This document shows positions 9,511 through 17,274 of a stretch of 32,874 bases of DNA, piece after piece. Every line of letters begins with the position of its first letter. Position 1 is the stretch's first letter. The DNA is from Granulosicoccus sp. (GTDB lineage: Bacteria > Pseudomonadota > Gammaproteobacteria > Granulosicoccales > Granulosicoccaceae): contig JABDKN010000257.1 of NCBI GenBank assembly GCA_013002205.1, positions 1 to 32,874 of the forward strand. The letters are read 5' to 3'. The position numbers and the translations under genes are program-made. Below the pieces are notes generated by a model. It saw nothing but the letters and a program-made list of their open reading frames with translations. It was not told where the DNA came from and did not search any database.

Positions 9511-10491
9511 ATGGCAGATACACGTGCCCTGATCTACGGTTTCACCGTCGATGCGGCGGGCAGGGTGACAGAGCTGGACTGGGCGAGTCTGAATCAGCTG
9601 AATACCAGGGATGAGGGGCGGTGGTGCTGGATACATATGAACCGATTGTCGCCGGAGACCCAGTCGTGGCTCCGGCGTGTCGGCGCACCGGATGAACTGG
9701 TGCTGGCAGCATTGCTGCAGGATGATACCCGGCCACGCATCGTGCGCCATGAAGACGGATTCCTGTTGAACCTGAGAGGGGTGAACCTGAACCCGGGCGC
9801 ACACCCGGAGGACATGATCTCGCTACGTATGTGGGCAACCCACCGCTGTGTCATCACCACGCGCGCTCACCGGATTCTGGCCACTGAAGATGTTCGTGAT
9901 CAGTTCCGTGCAGGCACACCGCCGCAGGGTACCGGCAGTCTCATCACAATGATCGCCAAACAACTGGTCGCGCGCATGAGTCCGGTCATCTCCGAACTCG
10001 ATGAACGGGTGGATGATATCGAGGAGCAACTGCTGTCGACAAACGCCTCCACCTCCAGAACCGGCATCAGTGCCTTTCGCCGCACGGTTCTGACCCTCAG
10101 ACGTTACCTGGCACCGCAGCGTGAAGCGCTTGCCGGTTTCCTGCGTGATGCTGATGATTTTCTGATCGGCGAGGATCGCAACTCACTACGTGATACACAG
10201 GATGCGCTGGTTCGCTTGCTGGAGGATCTGGACATGATCCGCGAAAGAGCCCTGTTACTGCAGGAGCAACTGGTCGAGGAGCGGGCTGAGGCGATGAACG
10301 ATCGCTTGTTCGTGCTGTCGATCATTTCGGCCATTTTCCTGCCCCTGGGTTTCATCACCGGTCTGTTCGGTGTGAATGTGGGCGGCATGCCCGGTGTCGA
10401 GAACAACCTGGCCTTTGTAGTGTTGTGCGTGGGCATGGGCTTGTTTGCGCTGCTGATCGTCTGGCTGTTCCGCCGCCTGAAGTGGATCTGA
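9511..10491 (+). CDS. ZntB-like CorA-family divalent metal transporter
   Basis: This inner-membrane metal transporter is about 326 residues long, close to E. coli ZntB. Its long cytoplasmic N-terminal region contains conserved blocks (DDTRPRIVRHEDGFLLNLRG, then AFRRTVLTLRRYLAPQREAL). The two C-terminal membrane helices are joined by GVN at residues 287-289 inside GLFGVNVGG, the ZntB form of the CorA GMN motif. The C-terminus RRLKWI matches the ZntB type. Family members move Zn2+ (ZntB) or Mg2+ (CorA), and the closeness to ZntB suggests zinc. I place the start at the ATG at 9511 (MADTRALIYGF), with GGATGAGG upstream. An in-frame ATG at 9496 would overlap the preceding stop. Confidence 0.88.
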   Translation: MADTRALIYGFTVDAAGRVTELDWASLNQLNTRDEGRWCWIHMNRLSPETQSWLRRVGAPDELVLAALLQDDTRPRIVRHEDGFLLNLRGVNLNPGAHPEDMISLRMWATHRCVITTRAHRILATEDVRDQFRAGTPPQGTGSLITMIAKQLVARMSPVISELDERVDDIEEQLLSTNASTSRTGISAFRRTVLTLRRYLAPQREALAGFLRDADDFLIGEDRNSLRDTQDALVRLLEDLDMIRERALLLQEQLVEERAEAMNDRLFVLSIISAIFLPLGFITGLFGVNVGGMPGVENNLAFVVLCVGMGLFALLIVWLFRRLKWI

Positions 10492-10515
10492 GCACGATCG
10501 CAGCCCGCCATTTGC

Positions 10516-11430
10516 TCAGTGGCTGGTATACCCGATCAGCTGCGTATCGGTACAGGCGTGGCGCCGGCATTCCAGTTCCAGTGTCACATGAGCAATCGAA
10601 TGGTCACGGAGCAGCACATCCCGCACATGCTGTTTGATGTCATCGGCACGGTGCCAGCTGCCACCGTCGATGACGATGTGGGCGTCCATCGCGTTACGGT
10701 GCTCATCCATTTGCCACAGATGGGCATGATGGACGCCGTTCACACCCACGACCTCTGTGATTGAATCGATCAGCTGGTTCATGTCGATGTCCGGCGGACT
10801 GCCGAGCATGAGTATGCGGATGACCCCGCCGATTTCGGTGATGGACAGCCACAGGATATAGCCGGCGATACCCAGCGTGACGATCGGGTCGATGATCCAC
10901 CAGTCATAAATGATGATCAGGGTACCGGCGACGATGACGCCGACGGACCCGAGAGCGTCCGCTACGTTGTGCAGGAAGGCGGCTCGCATGTTAATACTCT
11001 GCCTGGACAGGGTGTAGGTCAGCAAGCCGGTAATGGCATCCACCGCCAGTGCGATGCAGGCAATGATGACGATCAGCCAGCCATCCACAATCTGCGGTTC
11101 AAAGAACCGCATGGACGCTTCGTAGACCAGGAACAGGCCGATGATGATGAGCGTGGTGTAGTTGATCAGCGCCGCTACGATCTCCACCCGTGCATAACCG
11201 AATGTCATGCTCTCGTCAGATGGTCGCCTGCCTATCCTGCGGGCAACGAAGGCAATGATCAGGGACATCGCATCCGACAGATTGTGCAGCGCATCGGCGA
11301 TCAGTGACAGGCTGCCGGCGAACAGACCACCGACAATCTGCGCAACGGTGAGGGCCAGGTTGACCGCTACGGCGAGGGCAACACGCAGGTCTCCGGCAGC
11401 CGGGTCGGGGTGATGGTGATGTCTGGCCAT
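10516..11430 (-). CDS. Cation diffusion facilitator, zinc exporter type
   Basis: This 304-residue CDF protein has six predicted membrane helices and a C-terminal cytoplasmic domain. Metal-site motifs are ADALHNLSDA with H49 and D53 in helix 2, and LHNVADALGS with H154 and D158 in helix 5. HxxxD in both helices is the pattern of ZitB/CzcD-type Zn2+ exporters. A His-rich N-terminus (MARHHHHPD) and VHHAHLWQMDEH in the C-terminal domain add likely metal ligands. It would export zinc from the cytoplasm using the proton gradient. It is convergent with the ZntB-like gene, and together they form a small zinc-homeostasis locus. Confidence 0.93.
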   Translation of the reverse strand: MARHHHHPDPAAGDLRVALAVAVNLALTVAQIVGGLFAGSLSLIADALHNLSDAMSLIIAFVARRIGRRPSDESMTFGYARVEIVAALINYTTLIIIGLFLVYEASMRFFEPQIVDGWLIVIIACIALAVDAITGLLTYTLSRQSINMRAAFLHNVADALGSVGVIVAGTLIIIYDWWIIDPIVTLGIAGYILWLSITEIGGVIRILMLGSPPDIDMNQLIDSITEVVGVNGVHHAHLWQMDEHRNAMDAHIVIDGGSWHRADDIKQHVRDVLLRDHSIAHVTLELECRRHACTDTQLIGYTSH

Positions 11431-11687
11431 AGGTCAGTGCAAGCCTTCGGTCGTCCGGCATGTCCGGGTACTGCAACGATGTGTCTGCGCCGGGCTGGTT
11501 TACTGAATCATACAACGCGTTCATCCAGCCATGGCGTGATTCAAGTACACCTGTGTGTCTGCAGGCCATTGCGACGCCCAGGGCCAGTGTAGTCCTGTCC
11601 GGATCCAAACCTGCCTGCGCCCGGATCTGCTGGATAAATCATCAGGTTCGAGGTGCGTGAAGTGGCGTCCATTGTTACCATGCGCCA

Positions 11688-13859
11688 ATGGATGTATCCG
11701 ATCTCATCGATTCCCTGAACGAGGCACAGCGGCAGGCCGTCACGGCCCCTCCCGGGCACCTGCTGGTGCAGGCCGGCGCAGGCAGCGGCAAAACCCGCGT
11801 GCTGGTGCATCGTATCGCCTGGCTCAACCGTGTCGAGGGCGTGTCCCCGTTCAGTATCATGGCGGTGACCTTCACCAACAAGGCGGCACGCGAGATGCGC
11901 CAGCGCGTGGAGAAGTTACTGGGACAGGCAACCGGGCCCATGTGGATCGGAACGTTCCATGGCATCGCCCATCGATTTCTGCGCATGCACTGGCAGGAGG
12001 CCGGTCTTCCACAGGCATTCCAGATTCTGGATTCCGATGACCAGTTGCGTCTGGTCAAGCGCACGATTCGTTCCCTGGAGCTTGACGAGGCGCATTTCCC
12101 GCCAAGACAGGTGCAGTGGTTCATCAACGGTCACAAGGATGAGGGGCGCCGACCTTCACATATCGACGACGGGAACGACCCGATTACCGCTCAGTACATT
12201 CGCGTGTACACAGCCTATGAGGCGGCCTGCAAGCGGGCAGGTGCCGTCGACTTTGCCGAACTGCTGCTGCGAGCTCTGGAAACACTGCGGGACAATGCTG
12301 TACTGCTGGCTCACTACCGCCAGCGTTTGCAGCATCTGCTGATCGATGAGTTCCAGGATACCAATGCCATCCAGTATGCTTGGATACGGCTGCTGGCCGG
12401 TGACAGTGGGCATGTGTTTGCCGTCGGCGACGATGATCAATCCATCTATGCCTGGCGTGGTGCACGGGTCGAGAACATCCTCAACTTCGACAAGGATTTC
12501 ACCAGTGCTGAACTGGTACGGCTGGAACAGAATTACCGGTCCACCAGTAACATCCTCGATGCGGCCAACGCGCTGATCGACAGGAACCAGGGGCGTCTGG
12601 GGAAAAATCTGTGGACTGCCGGTGGCGAAGGCGAACTCATCACCCTGTACAACGCGTACAACGAAACCGATGAAGCGCGGTTCATCGTTGAGACCATCAT
12701 CGATCACGTCGCTGATGGTGGCCAGCGACAGGACTGCGCCGTCCTGTACCGCTCCAACGCCCAGTCGCGGGTCATTGAGGAATACCTGGTCGCGGCCGGC
12801 GTCAACTACCGCGTCTATGGTGGGTTGCGATTCTTCGAACGCGCCGAGATCAAGGATACGCTCGCCTACCTGCGACTGGCCACGCACAGCTACGATGACG
12901 TGTCGCTGGAGCGTATCATCAATCAGCCGGCACGCGGTATCGGCGACAAGACGGTTGCCGACATTCGCCAGGAAGCCAGAACACGCAGCATTCCCATGTG
13001 GCAGGCCGCCACCGAACTGGTCAGCGAGAAGCGTCTCAGTGGCCGGGCCAATACGGCTGTCGGCAAGTTCCTGTCACTGATGGATTCGATGCAGAAGGCC
13101 ATTGCGGAACAGGCCTTGCCACAGCAGGTACAGACAGTGAGTGAACTGAGCGGTCTGATCGAGCACTTCGGCAAGGATACCAGCGAGCGCGGCCAGAGCC
13201 GGGTAGAGAACGTCGAGGAACTGGTCAATGCTGCGCGCACTTTCGTTCATCAGTCCGACGAGGATCCGGACCTGAATGCCATCGATGAATTTCTCGCCCA
13301 TGCAGCGCTGGAGGCGGGCGAGGGGCAGGCGGCACCGGATGACAATGCAGTGCAGTTGATGACCCTGCACTCGGCCAAGGGGCTGGAATTTCCGGTGGTC
13401 TTCATGGCCGGCATGGAGCAGGGCCTGTTTCCCCACCAGCGATCCGCAGAAGATCCGGTGCGCATGGAAGAGGAGCGCCGTCTGTGCTACGTGGGTATCA
13501 CGCGCGCCGAGCGCAAGTTATACCTGTGCATGGCTGAACAGCGTCGCCTGCACGGCCGTGACCAGTACAATCCGCCATCGAGATTCGTTACCGAATTACC
13601 CGGCGAACTGCTCGAGGAGATCCGCCCGCGTATGCAGGTGAGTCTGCCGGTCTATCGACCCGCTCAGTCGAGCCGCTTCGTGGAGGAGGCAACGGATACC
13701 GGCCTGAGTGTCGGTCAGATGGTCAGGCATGGCAAGTTCGGTGTGGGAATCGTGCTGGACCAGGAAGGGCGCGGCAAGCAGGCGCGGGTGCAGGTCAACT
13801 TCGAGGACGCGGGCAGCAAATGGCTGGTCCTGGCCTATGCGAACCTGCAGCCTGCCTGA
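11688..13859 (+). CDS. uvrD: DNA helicase II UvrD
   Basis: A 723-residue superfamily 1A 3'-5' helicase; E. coli UvrD has 720. It acts in nucleotide excision repair and mismatch repair. Motif Q (LNEAQRQAV) precedes Walker A AGAGSGKT with K35. Later motifs are TFTNKAAREM (Ia), DEFQD near D220 (II), GDDDQSIYAWRGA (III), QNYRST (IV), LMTLHSAKGLEFP (V) and VGITRAERKLYL (VI). The C-terminal domain (GQMVRHGKFGVGIVLDQEGR) is the Tudor-like module that contacts RNA polymerase in UvrD-type enzymes and separates it from Rep. No LexA box of the E. coli form was found in the 257 bases upstream. Confidence 0.96.
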   Translation: MDVSDLIDSLNEAQRQAVTAPPGHLLVQAGAGSGKTRVLVHRIAWLNRVEGVSPFSIMAVTFTNKAAREMRQRVEKLLGQATGPMWIGTFHGIAHRFLRMHWQEAGLPQAFQILDSDDQLRLVKRTIRSLELDEAHFPPRQVQWFINGHKDEGRRPSHIDDGNDPITAQYIRVYTAYEAACKRAGAVDFAELLLRALETLRDNAVLLAHYRQRLQHLLIDEFQDTNAIQYAWIRLLAGDSGHVFAVGDDDQSIYAWRGARVENILNFDKDFTSAELVRLEQNYRSTSNILDAANALIDRNQGRLGKNLWTAGGEGELITLYNAYNETDEARFIVETIIDHVADGGQRQDCAVLYRSNAQSRVIEEYLVAAGVNYRVYGGLRFFERAEIKDTLAYLRLATHSYDDVSLERIINQPARGIGDKTVADIRQEARTRSIPMWQAATELVSEKRLSGRANTAVGKFLSLMDSMQKAIAEQALPQQVQTVSELSGLIEHFGKDTSERGQSRVENVEELVNAARTFVHQSDEDPDLNAIDEFLAHAALEAGEGQAAPDDNAVQLMTLHSAKGLEFPVVFMAGMEQGLFPHQRSAEDPVRMEEERRLCYVGITRAERKLYLCMAEQRRLHGRDQYNPPSRFVTELPGELLEEIRPRMQVSLPVYRPAQSSRFVEEATDTGLSVGQMVRHGKFGVGIVLDQEGRGKQARVQVNFEDAGSKWLVLAYANLQPA

Positions 13860-13931
13860 GCCATTCGACAGCGGCATGTTCACCGCCCGAGTTTCCCCTA
13901 TCAGCGGCACCTGTTCGCTGCATTGGCCTGC

Positions 13932-14402
13932 TCAGAAAATTCCCGACTCCAATCCGGCTGCCATGAGCATGCCCAGTTCCTCGCACTGCGCTATGAATTC
14001 GTCCTGGTAGTCACCCCTGAGAATGACACAGGGTTGTATCGCGGACCAGCGCAGTCCGGTGACAATCCGCTCGACCGCGCTCTGCGCACCATGGCCATCG
14101 TTACCTGCCCGGACATACAGGGCATAGGGCAGGCCCTGGGTACGCTCCAGGCAGGGGTAATAGATGCGTTCGAAGAAATCCTTGAGCAAGCCACTCATGT
14201 AGCCGAAATTCTCGGTGGTGCCGATGATGATTCCCTGGCAGCCGAGTACATCCTCGGGTGTGGCCTGCAGAGGTTCGCGAAACAGGACGTCGACGCCTTC
14301 GATGCTGGTGTCGCCGGCACCGCGAACCACCGCATCACTCAATCTTCGAGTATTCGCCGAGGGCCGGTTGGCGACGATCAGCAATTGCCTGTTCACGGAC
14401 AT
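13932..14402 (-). CDS. Flavodoxin-fold NAD(P)H-dependent reductase-like protein
   Basis: A 156-residue single-domain protein with a flavodoxin fold. The N-terminal strand and phosphate-loop region read QLLIVANRPSANTRRLSDAV. The flavin-side loop is GIIIGTTENFGYMSGLLKDF, followed by FERIYYPCLERTQGLPYALYV. Such proteins usually bind FMN and transfer electrons or reduce quinones and small compounds. The substrate is unknown. It lies 10 bases after the stop of the lipoprotein gene and is the last of three minus-strand genes that are probably co-transcribed. Confidence 0.82.
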   Translation of the reverse strand: MSVNRQLLIVANRPSANTRRLSDAVVRGAGDTSIEGVDVLFREPLQATPEDVLGCQGIIIGTTENFGYMSGLLKDFFERIYYPCLERTQGLPYALYVRAGNDGHGAQSAVERIVTGLRWSAIQPCVILRGDYQDEFIAQCEELGMLMAAGLESGIF

Positions 14403-14412
14403 CGTTTGCAGT

Positions 14413-15369
14413 TCAGCGCAGGGCCGCGGTGCCCGCGCCTGACGGTGCGCTGTCGTTGACGATATACAGACTCGCCGGAGAGCCCGTGATGATCAGCGTA
14501 TACGTGTGCGCCGCGGCCACGGTCAGGGCGATAGGATCGAAGCGCGCTGCGGAATCGGTCAGCACGTAGCTACCCGGTGCCACCACCTCATAGGCTGCTC
14601 TGTCACCGAAGCTGTCAACGGAAATATCGTCCAGGGTGACTTCCGCACCACCCGGTTCGCTGCCGGCCGGGACCAGGGTCATGCTGGCAGGCGCATCGTC
14701 AGTGCCCAGCCGATCCGCCTGCAGCAGCCGGACACCGGCAACATCAGCAGCATCGGCCGACAGCCGCGTTGCCAGAGTGATGATCTCCACCGCCGGTGAC
14801 GGGGAGGAGGTGGCAGAGGGAGCCATTCCCTGTGCATCGGTCGGTGGCCTGTCCCTGGCAATCAGCGTGGTTACCGAAAAGGCACCCAGATGAAGCGGAG
14901 AGAGTGTGAGAAGCCGGCGGCTGCCATTCTCATCCAGTACCGTGAGTTCGGAGGCGTTCACCGAGACGCGAACCCGCTGGCTGGTGGTGCCGGACACGAC
15001 CGGTGAGGCGAACACATTGGCGCTGTCAGATCCGACACGGACCGTCAGGTTTTCACTGCTGAGGTTGACCATGACCAGTCGGGGATCACTCACTGAGCCG
15101 GTAATCAGCAGGTTGGCGAATGCCCTGGTTTCGGTGGCGCCGTTATCCTCCGGCGCATCCGGCATGGCAGCTGGATGCCCGTCATTGCCTGTGCCGTCGG
15201 GTGTCTGTGCAGGTATCTCATCACCCGGGCCGGAGGCATCCACCGTGCTCAAGGAGTCACTGCCGTCACCGGTGCCGAATATACCGCCGTCACAGCCTGT
15301 CAGTGCAGGCAGGAATGCCAGCAGCAGCAGCCAGCGTACGCAGTTGCCCTGTGAGTTCCAGCGGCTCAT
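14413..15369 (-). CDS. Lipoprotein with DUF4397-like C-terminal region
   Basis: A 318-residue exported lipoprotein. The N-terminus has basic and hydrophobic segments and then the lipobox LTGC with the modified Cys26. Asp follows directly at +2, which in enterobacteria would favour inner-membrane retention. An acidic Gly/Asp/Pro-rich linker (about 27-82) leads into beta-rich sequence. That sequence has the flavour of DUF4397 repeats (LVMVNLSSENLTVRVGSDSA early, and AAHTYTLIITGSPASLYIVN near the end). No catalytic motif is visible. Its ATG overlaps the DUF6502 stop (ATGA), so translation is coupled. Confidence 0.78.
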   Translation of the reverse strand: MSRWNSQGNCVRWLLLLAFLPALTGCDGGIFGTGDGSDSLSTVDASGPGDEIPAQTPDGTGNDGHPAAMPDAPEDNGATETRAFANLLITGSVSDPRLVMVNLSSENLTVRVGSDSANVFASPVVSGTTSQRVRVSVNASELTVLDENGSRRLLTLSPLHLGAFSVTTLIARDRPPTDAQGMAPSATSSPSPAVEIITLATRLSADAADVAGVRLLQADRLGTDDAPASMTLVPAGSEPGGAEVTLDDISVDSFGDRAAYEVVAPGSYVLTDSAARFDPIALTVAAAHTYTLIITGSPASLYIVNDSAPSGAGTAALR

Positions 15370-16202
15370 GTCCGATCTCCCTCTGCATCGTCTGCTGCAT
15401 CGCCGTTCGCGGGATATTCATCCTCGATCCAGTACAGGCCGAGCCCGACACGGTGATGTCCAACGCCCCGTATGCCGGGGTTGGCATCCCGATCATGCAC
15501 CGACAGTGCCTTGTCCAGGCTCTTCAACAGTTTCAGGCCTTCTGCGGCGCTCAGGGCGCGGAATTGATCACGACCATCGGTGGTTACATCGTCATAGGCC
15601 ACACTCATCTGCAGGCGGCGCTCTCCGCTGGTGTGCAGATTGAATTCGAGCGTCGTCAGCAGATCCGTGGCACTGATCGCAAAGAGATCCAGTAGTGCGG
15701 CTTCACTCTGATGGGGTACGTAGCCTTCCTGCTGCAGGGTAACCTTGCCATCATCGTGCCGCACCGTGCCAACACGTACCAGCTCATCAAGCATCGCCCG
15801 GGCCGGAACATCGCCACCATAGCGCTTCACCAGCTGGTTGAAACCATCCTGTGCATCACCGTAGCTGAGCGCACGTGGTCGACCCGTGGCGCTCTGGAAC
15901 TCCTGATCCTGCAGCCAGCCGGTCACCACACGCATGGCACGGTTGTGCTTGCCCGGATCTGCATCGACGTCACTGTGCAGTTCCCGCATGCGTTTCACCT
16001 CCTTGCGATTGATGCCGGTGACGATGGCGATCCGCGAGACAGTGGGTGCCTTGCCATCGATGCCAAAGTGTTCATAAGCTTCCGCGACGTAGGACTGCTT
16101 GGCCCAGTTGACGAACTCGGCGTGCGAGACACCGTGACGCAGCAGCAGTCTCACCAGCGGCGAGAGAACTTTGGTGACAGCTTTTTGCAGGTTGGCGTGC
16201 AT
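15366..16202 (-). CDS. DUF6502 family protein with helix-turn-helix-like segment
   Basis: A 278-residue protein I recognise as DUF6502-like. The N-terminus (MHANLQKAVTKVLSPLVRLL, then LRHGVSHAEFVNWAKQSYV) is typical. A segment around residues 50-75 (TVSRIAIVTGINRKEVKRM) looks like a winged helix-turn-helix, so DNA binding is possible but unproven. The C-terminal tail is acidic (ANGDAADDAEGD). There is no signal peptide. It heads the three-gene minus-strand unit with the lipoprotein and the flavodoxin-like gene, and a strong palindrome lies about 90 bases upstream of its start. Confidence 0.8.
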   Translation of the reverse strand: MHANLQKAVTKVLSPLVRLLLRHGVSHAEFVNWAKQSYVAEAYEHFGIDGKAPTVSRIAIVTGINRKEVKRMRELHSDVDADPGKHNRAMRVVTGWLQDQEFQSATGRPRALSYGDAQDGFNQLVKRYGGDVPARAMLDELVRVGTVRHDDGKVTLQQEGYVPHQSEAALLDLFAISATDLLTTLEFNLHTSGERRLQMSVAYDDVTTDGRDQFRALSAAEGLKLLKSLDKALSVHDRDANPGIRGVGHHRVGLGLYWIEDEYPANGDAADDAEGDRT

Positions 16203-16290
16203 CTATCGCAACGCTGGCTGTCCGGACTGGTCAGGTTTGCAGCAGTTGGGTGTCATGTCTGTTCGTCAGTCGCAGGGCGCCACGGATCGG

Positions 16291-16308
16291 TTGGGATATT
16301 ATTCCCAA
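16291..16308. promoter_or_regulatory. Palindromic operator candidate upstream of the DUF6502 gene
   Basis: The sequence TTGGGATATTATTCCCAA has perfect 6-base arms around an AT-only 6-base spacer. It lies 89 bases upstream of the DUF6502 start. On the minus strand its centre contains -10-like hexamers (AATAAT, TAATAT), so a bound regulator would block the promoter. The regulator is unknown; self-regulation by the DUF6502 protein is a guess. Confidence 0.4.
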
Positions 16309-16459
16309 GTTTCACCGGAATCATAACAGGCGGGATGCCGTGCGTCGACAATCCGTCTGCAGGACTGCCAAACAGGTCACTTCAGGTGGGATGGCGGCGA
16401 GCGCCTGTCGCCACTGGTTGCCGGCCACCTGTCATCCGTGGCCAGCAGGACTCGACCGA

Positions 16460-16900
16460 CTACGGACTGACGGGCAGTGGATAGAGGTCGGTGAAGGTGG
16501 GCTTGCCGTCCACACACTGTCCGGCTGCCAGTGGCACCACGACCACGACAGTGGTCGCTGACAACATGGCCGACAGGGCGATCGTCTCTATCTGTTCCTG
16601 GCGGGCGGCTCCGCTGCCGCTGCTGGTGTCCATACGCAATACGTTACTGCGACAGCTGCTGGGTCCGATCTCGTGACCACCGATATGCAGGGTCAGGTAG
16701 TCTCTGCCGTCGAACGTTCCGCGTTGCACCTCGGAGAGCCTGGTGGCCACGGAAAGCGCAGTGACCGAGCTGTTCACCGAGCGGTTCACGGTGGCATCCA
16801 CAGCCATGGCACCAGTGCTCCAGGCGACCATCGACAGTGCCATCAGGACGATGCCGAGCAGACTCGATTCATCGATTGACCGATCGTTTTTGCAGTGCAT
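16460..16900 (-). CDS. Small secreted protein, unknown function
   Basis: A 146-residue protein that I cannot assign. Residues 1-33 form a signal peptide (hydrophobic LLGIVLMALSMVAW, then a small-residue cleavage site near AMA). The mature part has exactly two cysteines, C83 in SSCRSNVLRMDT and C129 in GQCVDGKPTF, which could form a disulfide. Between them is a helix-like SAMLSATTVVVVVPLA segment. It resembles a loosely defined class of small periplasmic proteins in marine gammaproteobacteria with two Cys at these relative positions, but this is only a resemblance. It stands alone, divergent from the TRAP genes. Confidence 0.7.
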   Translation of the reverse strand: MHCKNDRSIDESSLLGIVLMALSMVAWSTGAMAVDATVNRSVNSSVTALSVATRLSEVQRGTFDGRDYLTLHIGGHEIGPSSCRSNVLRMDTSSGSGAARQEQIETIALSAMLSATTVVVVVPLAAGQCVDGKPTFTDLYPLPVSP

Positions 16901-16996
16901 TGCTTATCTGGCGCGTAAACGGACTCTCTGGCTGAACGGTCCGAACTGATCGTGAGCGTAACACAATCGCCCCTGGGATCAAGGCATCACTGCTGC

Positions 16997-17035
16997 CTGC
17001 CGGGCCTGAGCAGGGTCAGGCGGCGTTCCCGGCAG
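16997..17035. repeat. GC-rich imperfect hairpin
   Basis: Outer arms CTGCCGGG (16997-17004) and CCCGGCAG (17028-17035) enclose inner arms CCTGA (17005-17009) and TCAGG (17016-17020), with a 7-base bulge on the 3' side. There is no T-run on either strand, so a classical terminator is unlikely. It lies about 100 bases upstream of the secreted-protein gene and 240 bases upstream of the TRAP genes. Confidence 0.4.
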
Positions 17036-17131
17036 TGTGACTGGACCATGAAAGATATCTGACCCACGCCACATTCGTGCCGCTGGTTCTGCAATGGGAG
17101 AGGATGCCGGTAGACGGCAGCTTGCCTATTG

Positions 17132-17166
17132 AGCTACATTAGCTGCGATCGGCAGTTTGCAAACTG
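17132..17166. promoter_or_regulatory. Two adjacent dyads upstream of the TRAP transporter operon
   Basis: AGCTA-CAT-TAGCT occupies 17132-17144, and the perfect 14-base palindrome CAGTTTGCAAACTG occupies 17153-17166. Their centres are about 21 bases apart, close to two helical turns, which suits a dimeric regulator on one DNA face. They end about 108 bases before the binding-protein ATG. A GntR- or IclR-type regulator is plausible for a carboxylate transporter, but none is encoded in this window. Confidence 0.45.
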
Positions 17167-17274
17167 TTGTGCCGCCTGAGCCTGAATCACTGACAAAACA
17201 CCATTGACAGGCAGGCCGGAACAGAGTCATAGCCTCATTCTAATTTTTCCTATCCGTCAGCAAGAGAACAGAAC

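Larger units (their letters stand above)
16901..17274. other. Divergent intergenic region between the secreted protein and TRAP genes
   Basis: No gene is supportable in these 374 bases. They hold a GC-rich hairpin (16997-17035), two dyads (17132-17144 and 17153-17166) and a TTGACA hexamer at 17204-17209. The -10 match 17 bases beyond TTGACA is poor (TCATAG). TCTAAT at 17239-17244 is a better -10 but has no matching -35. The TRAP promoter must lie here but is not pinned down. Confidence 0.5.

Noticed and set aside
11551-11564. LexA-like box upstream of uvrD (CTGTGTGTCTGCAG)
   Set aside because: The half-site spacing is two bases short of the CTGT-N8-ACAG pattern and the arms match poorly.
11431-11687. 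Short open frames between the CDF and uvrD genes
   Set aside because: Their translations have no consistent composition, no ribosome binding site and no recognisable feature; the region is more likely two divergent promoters.
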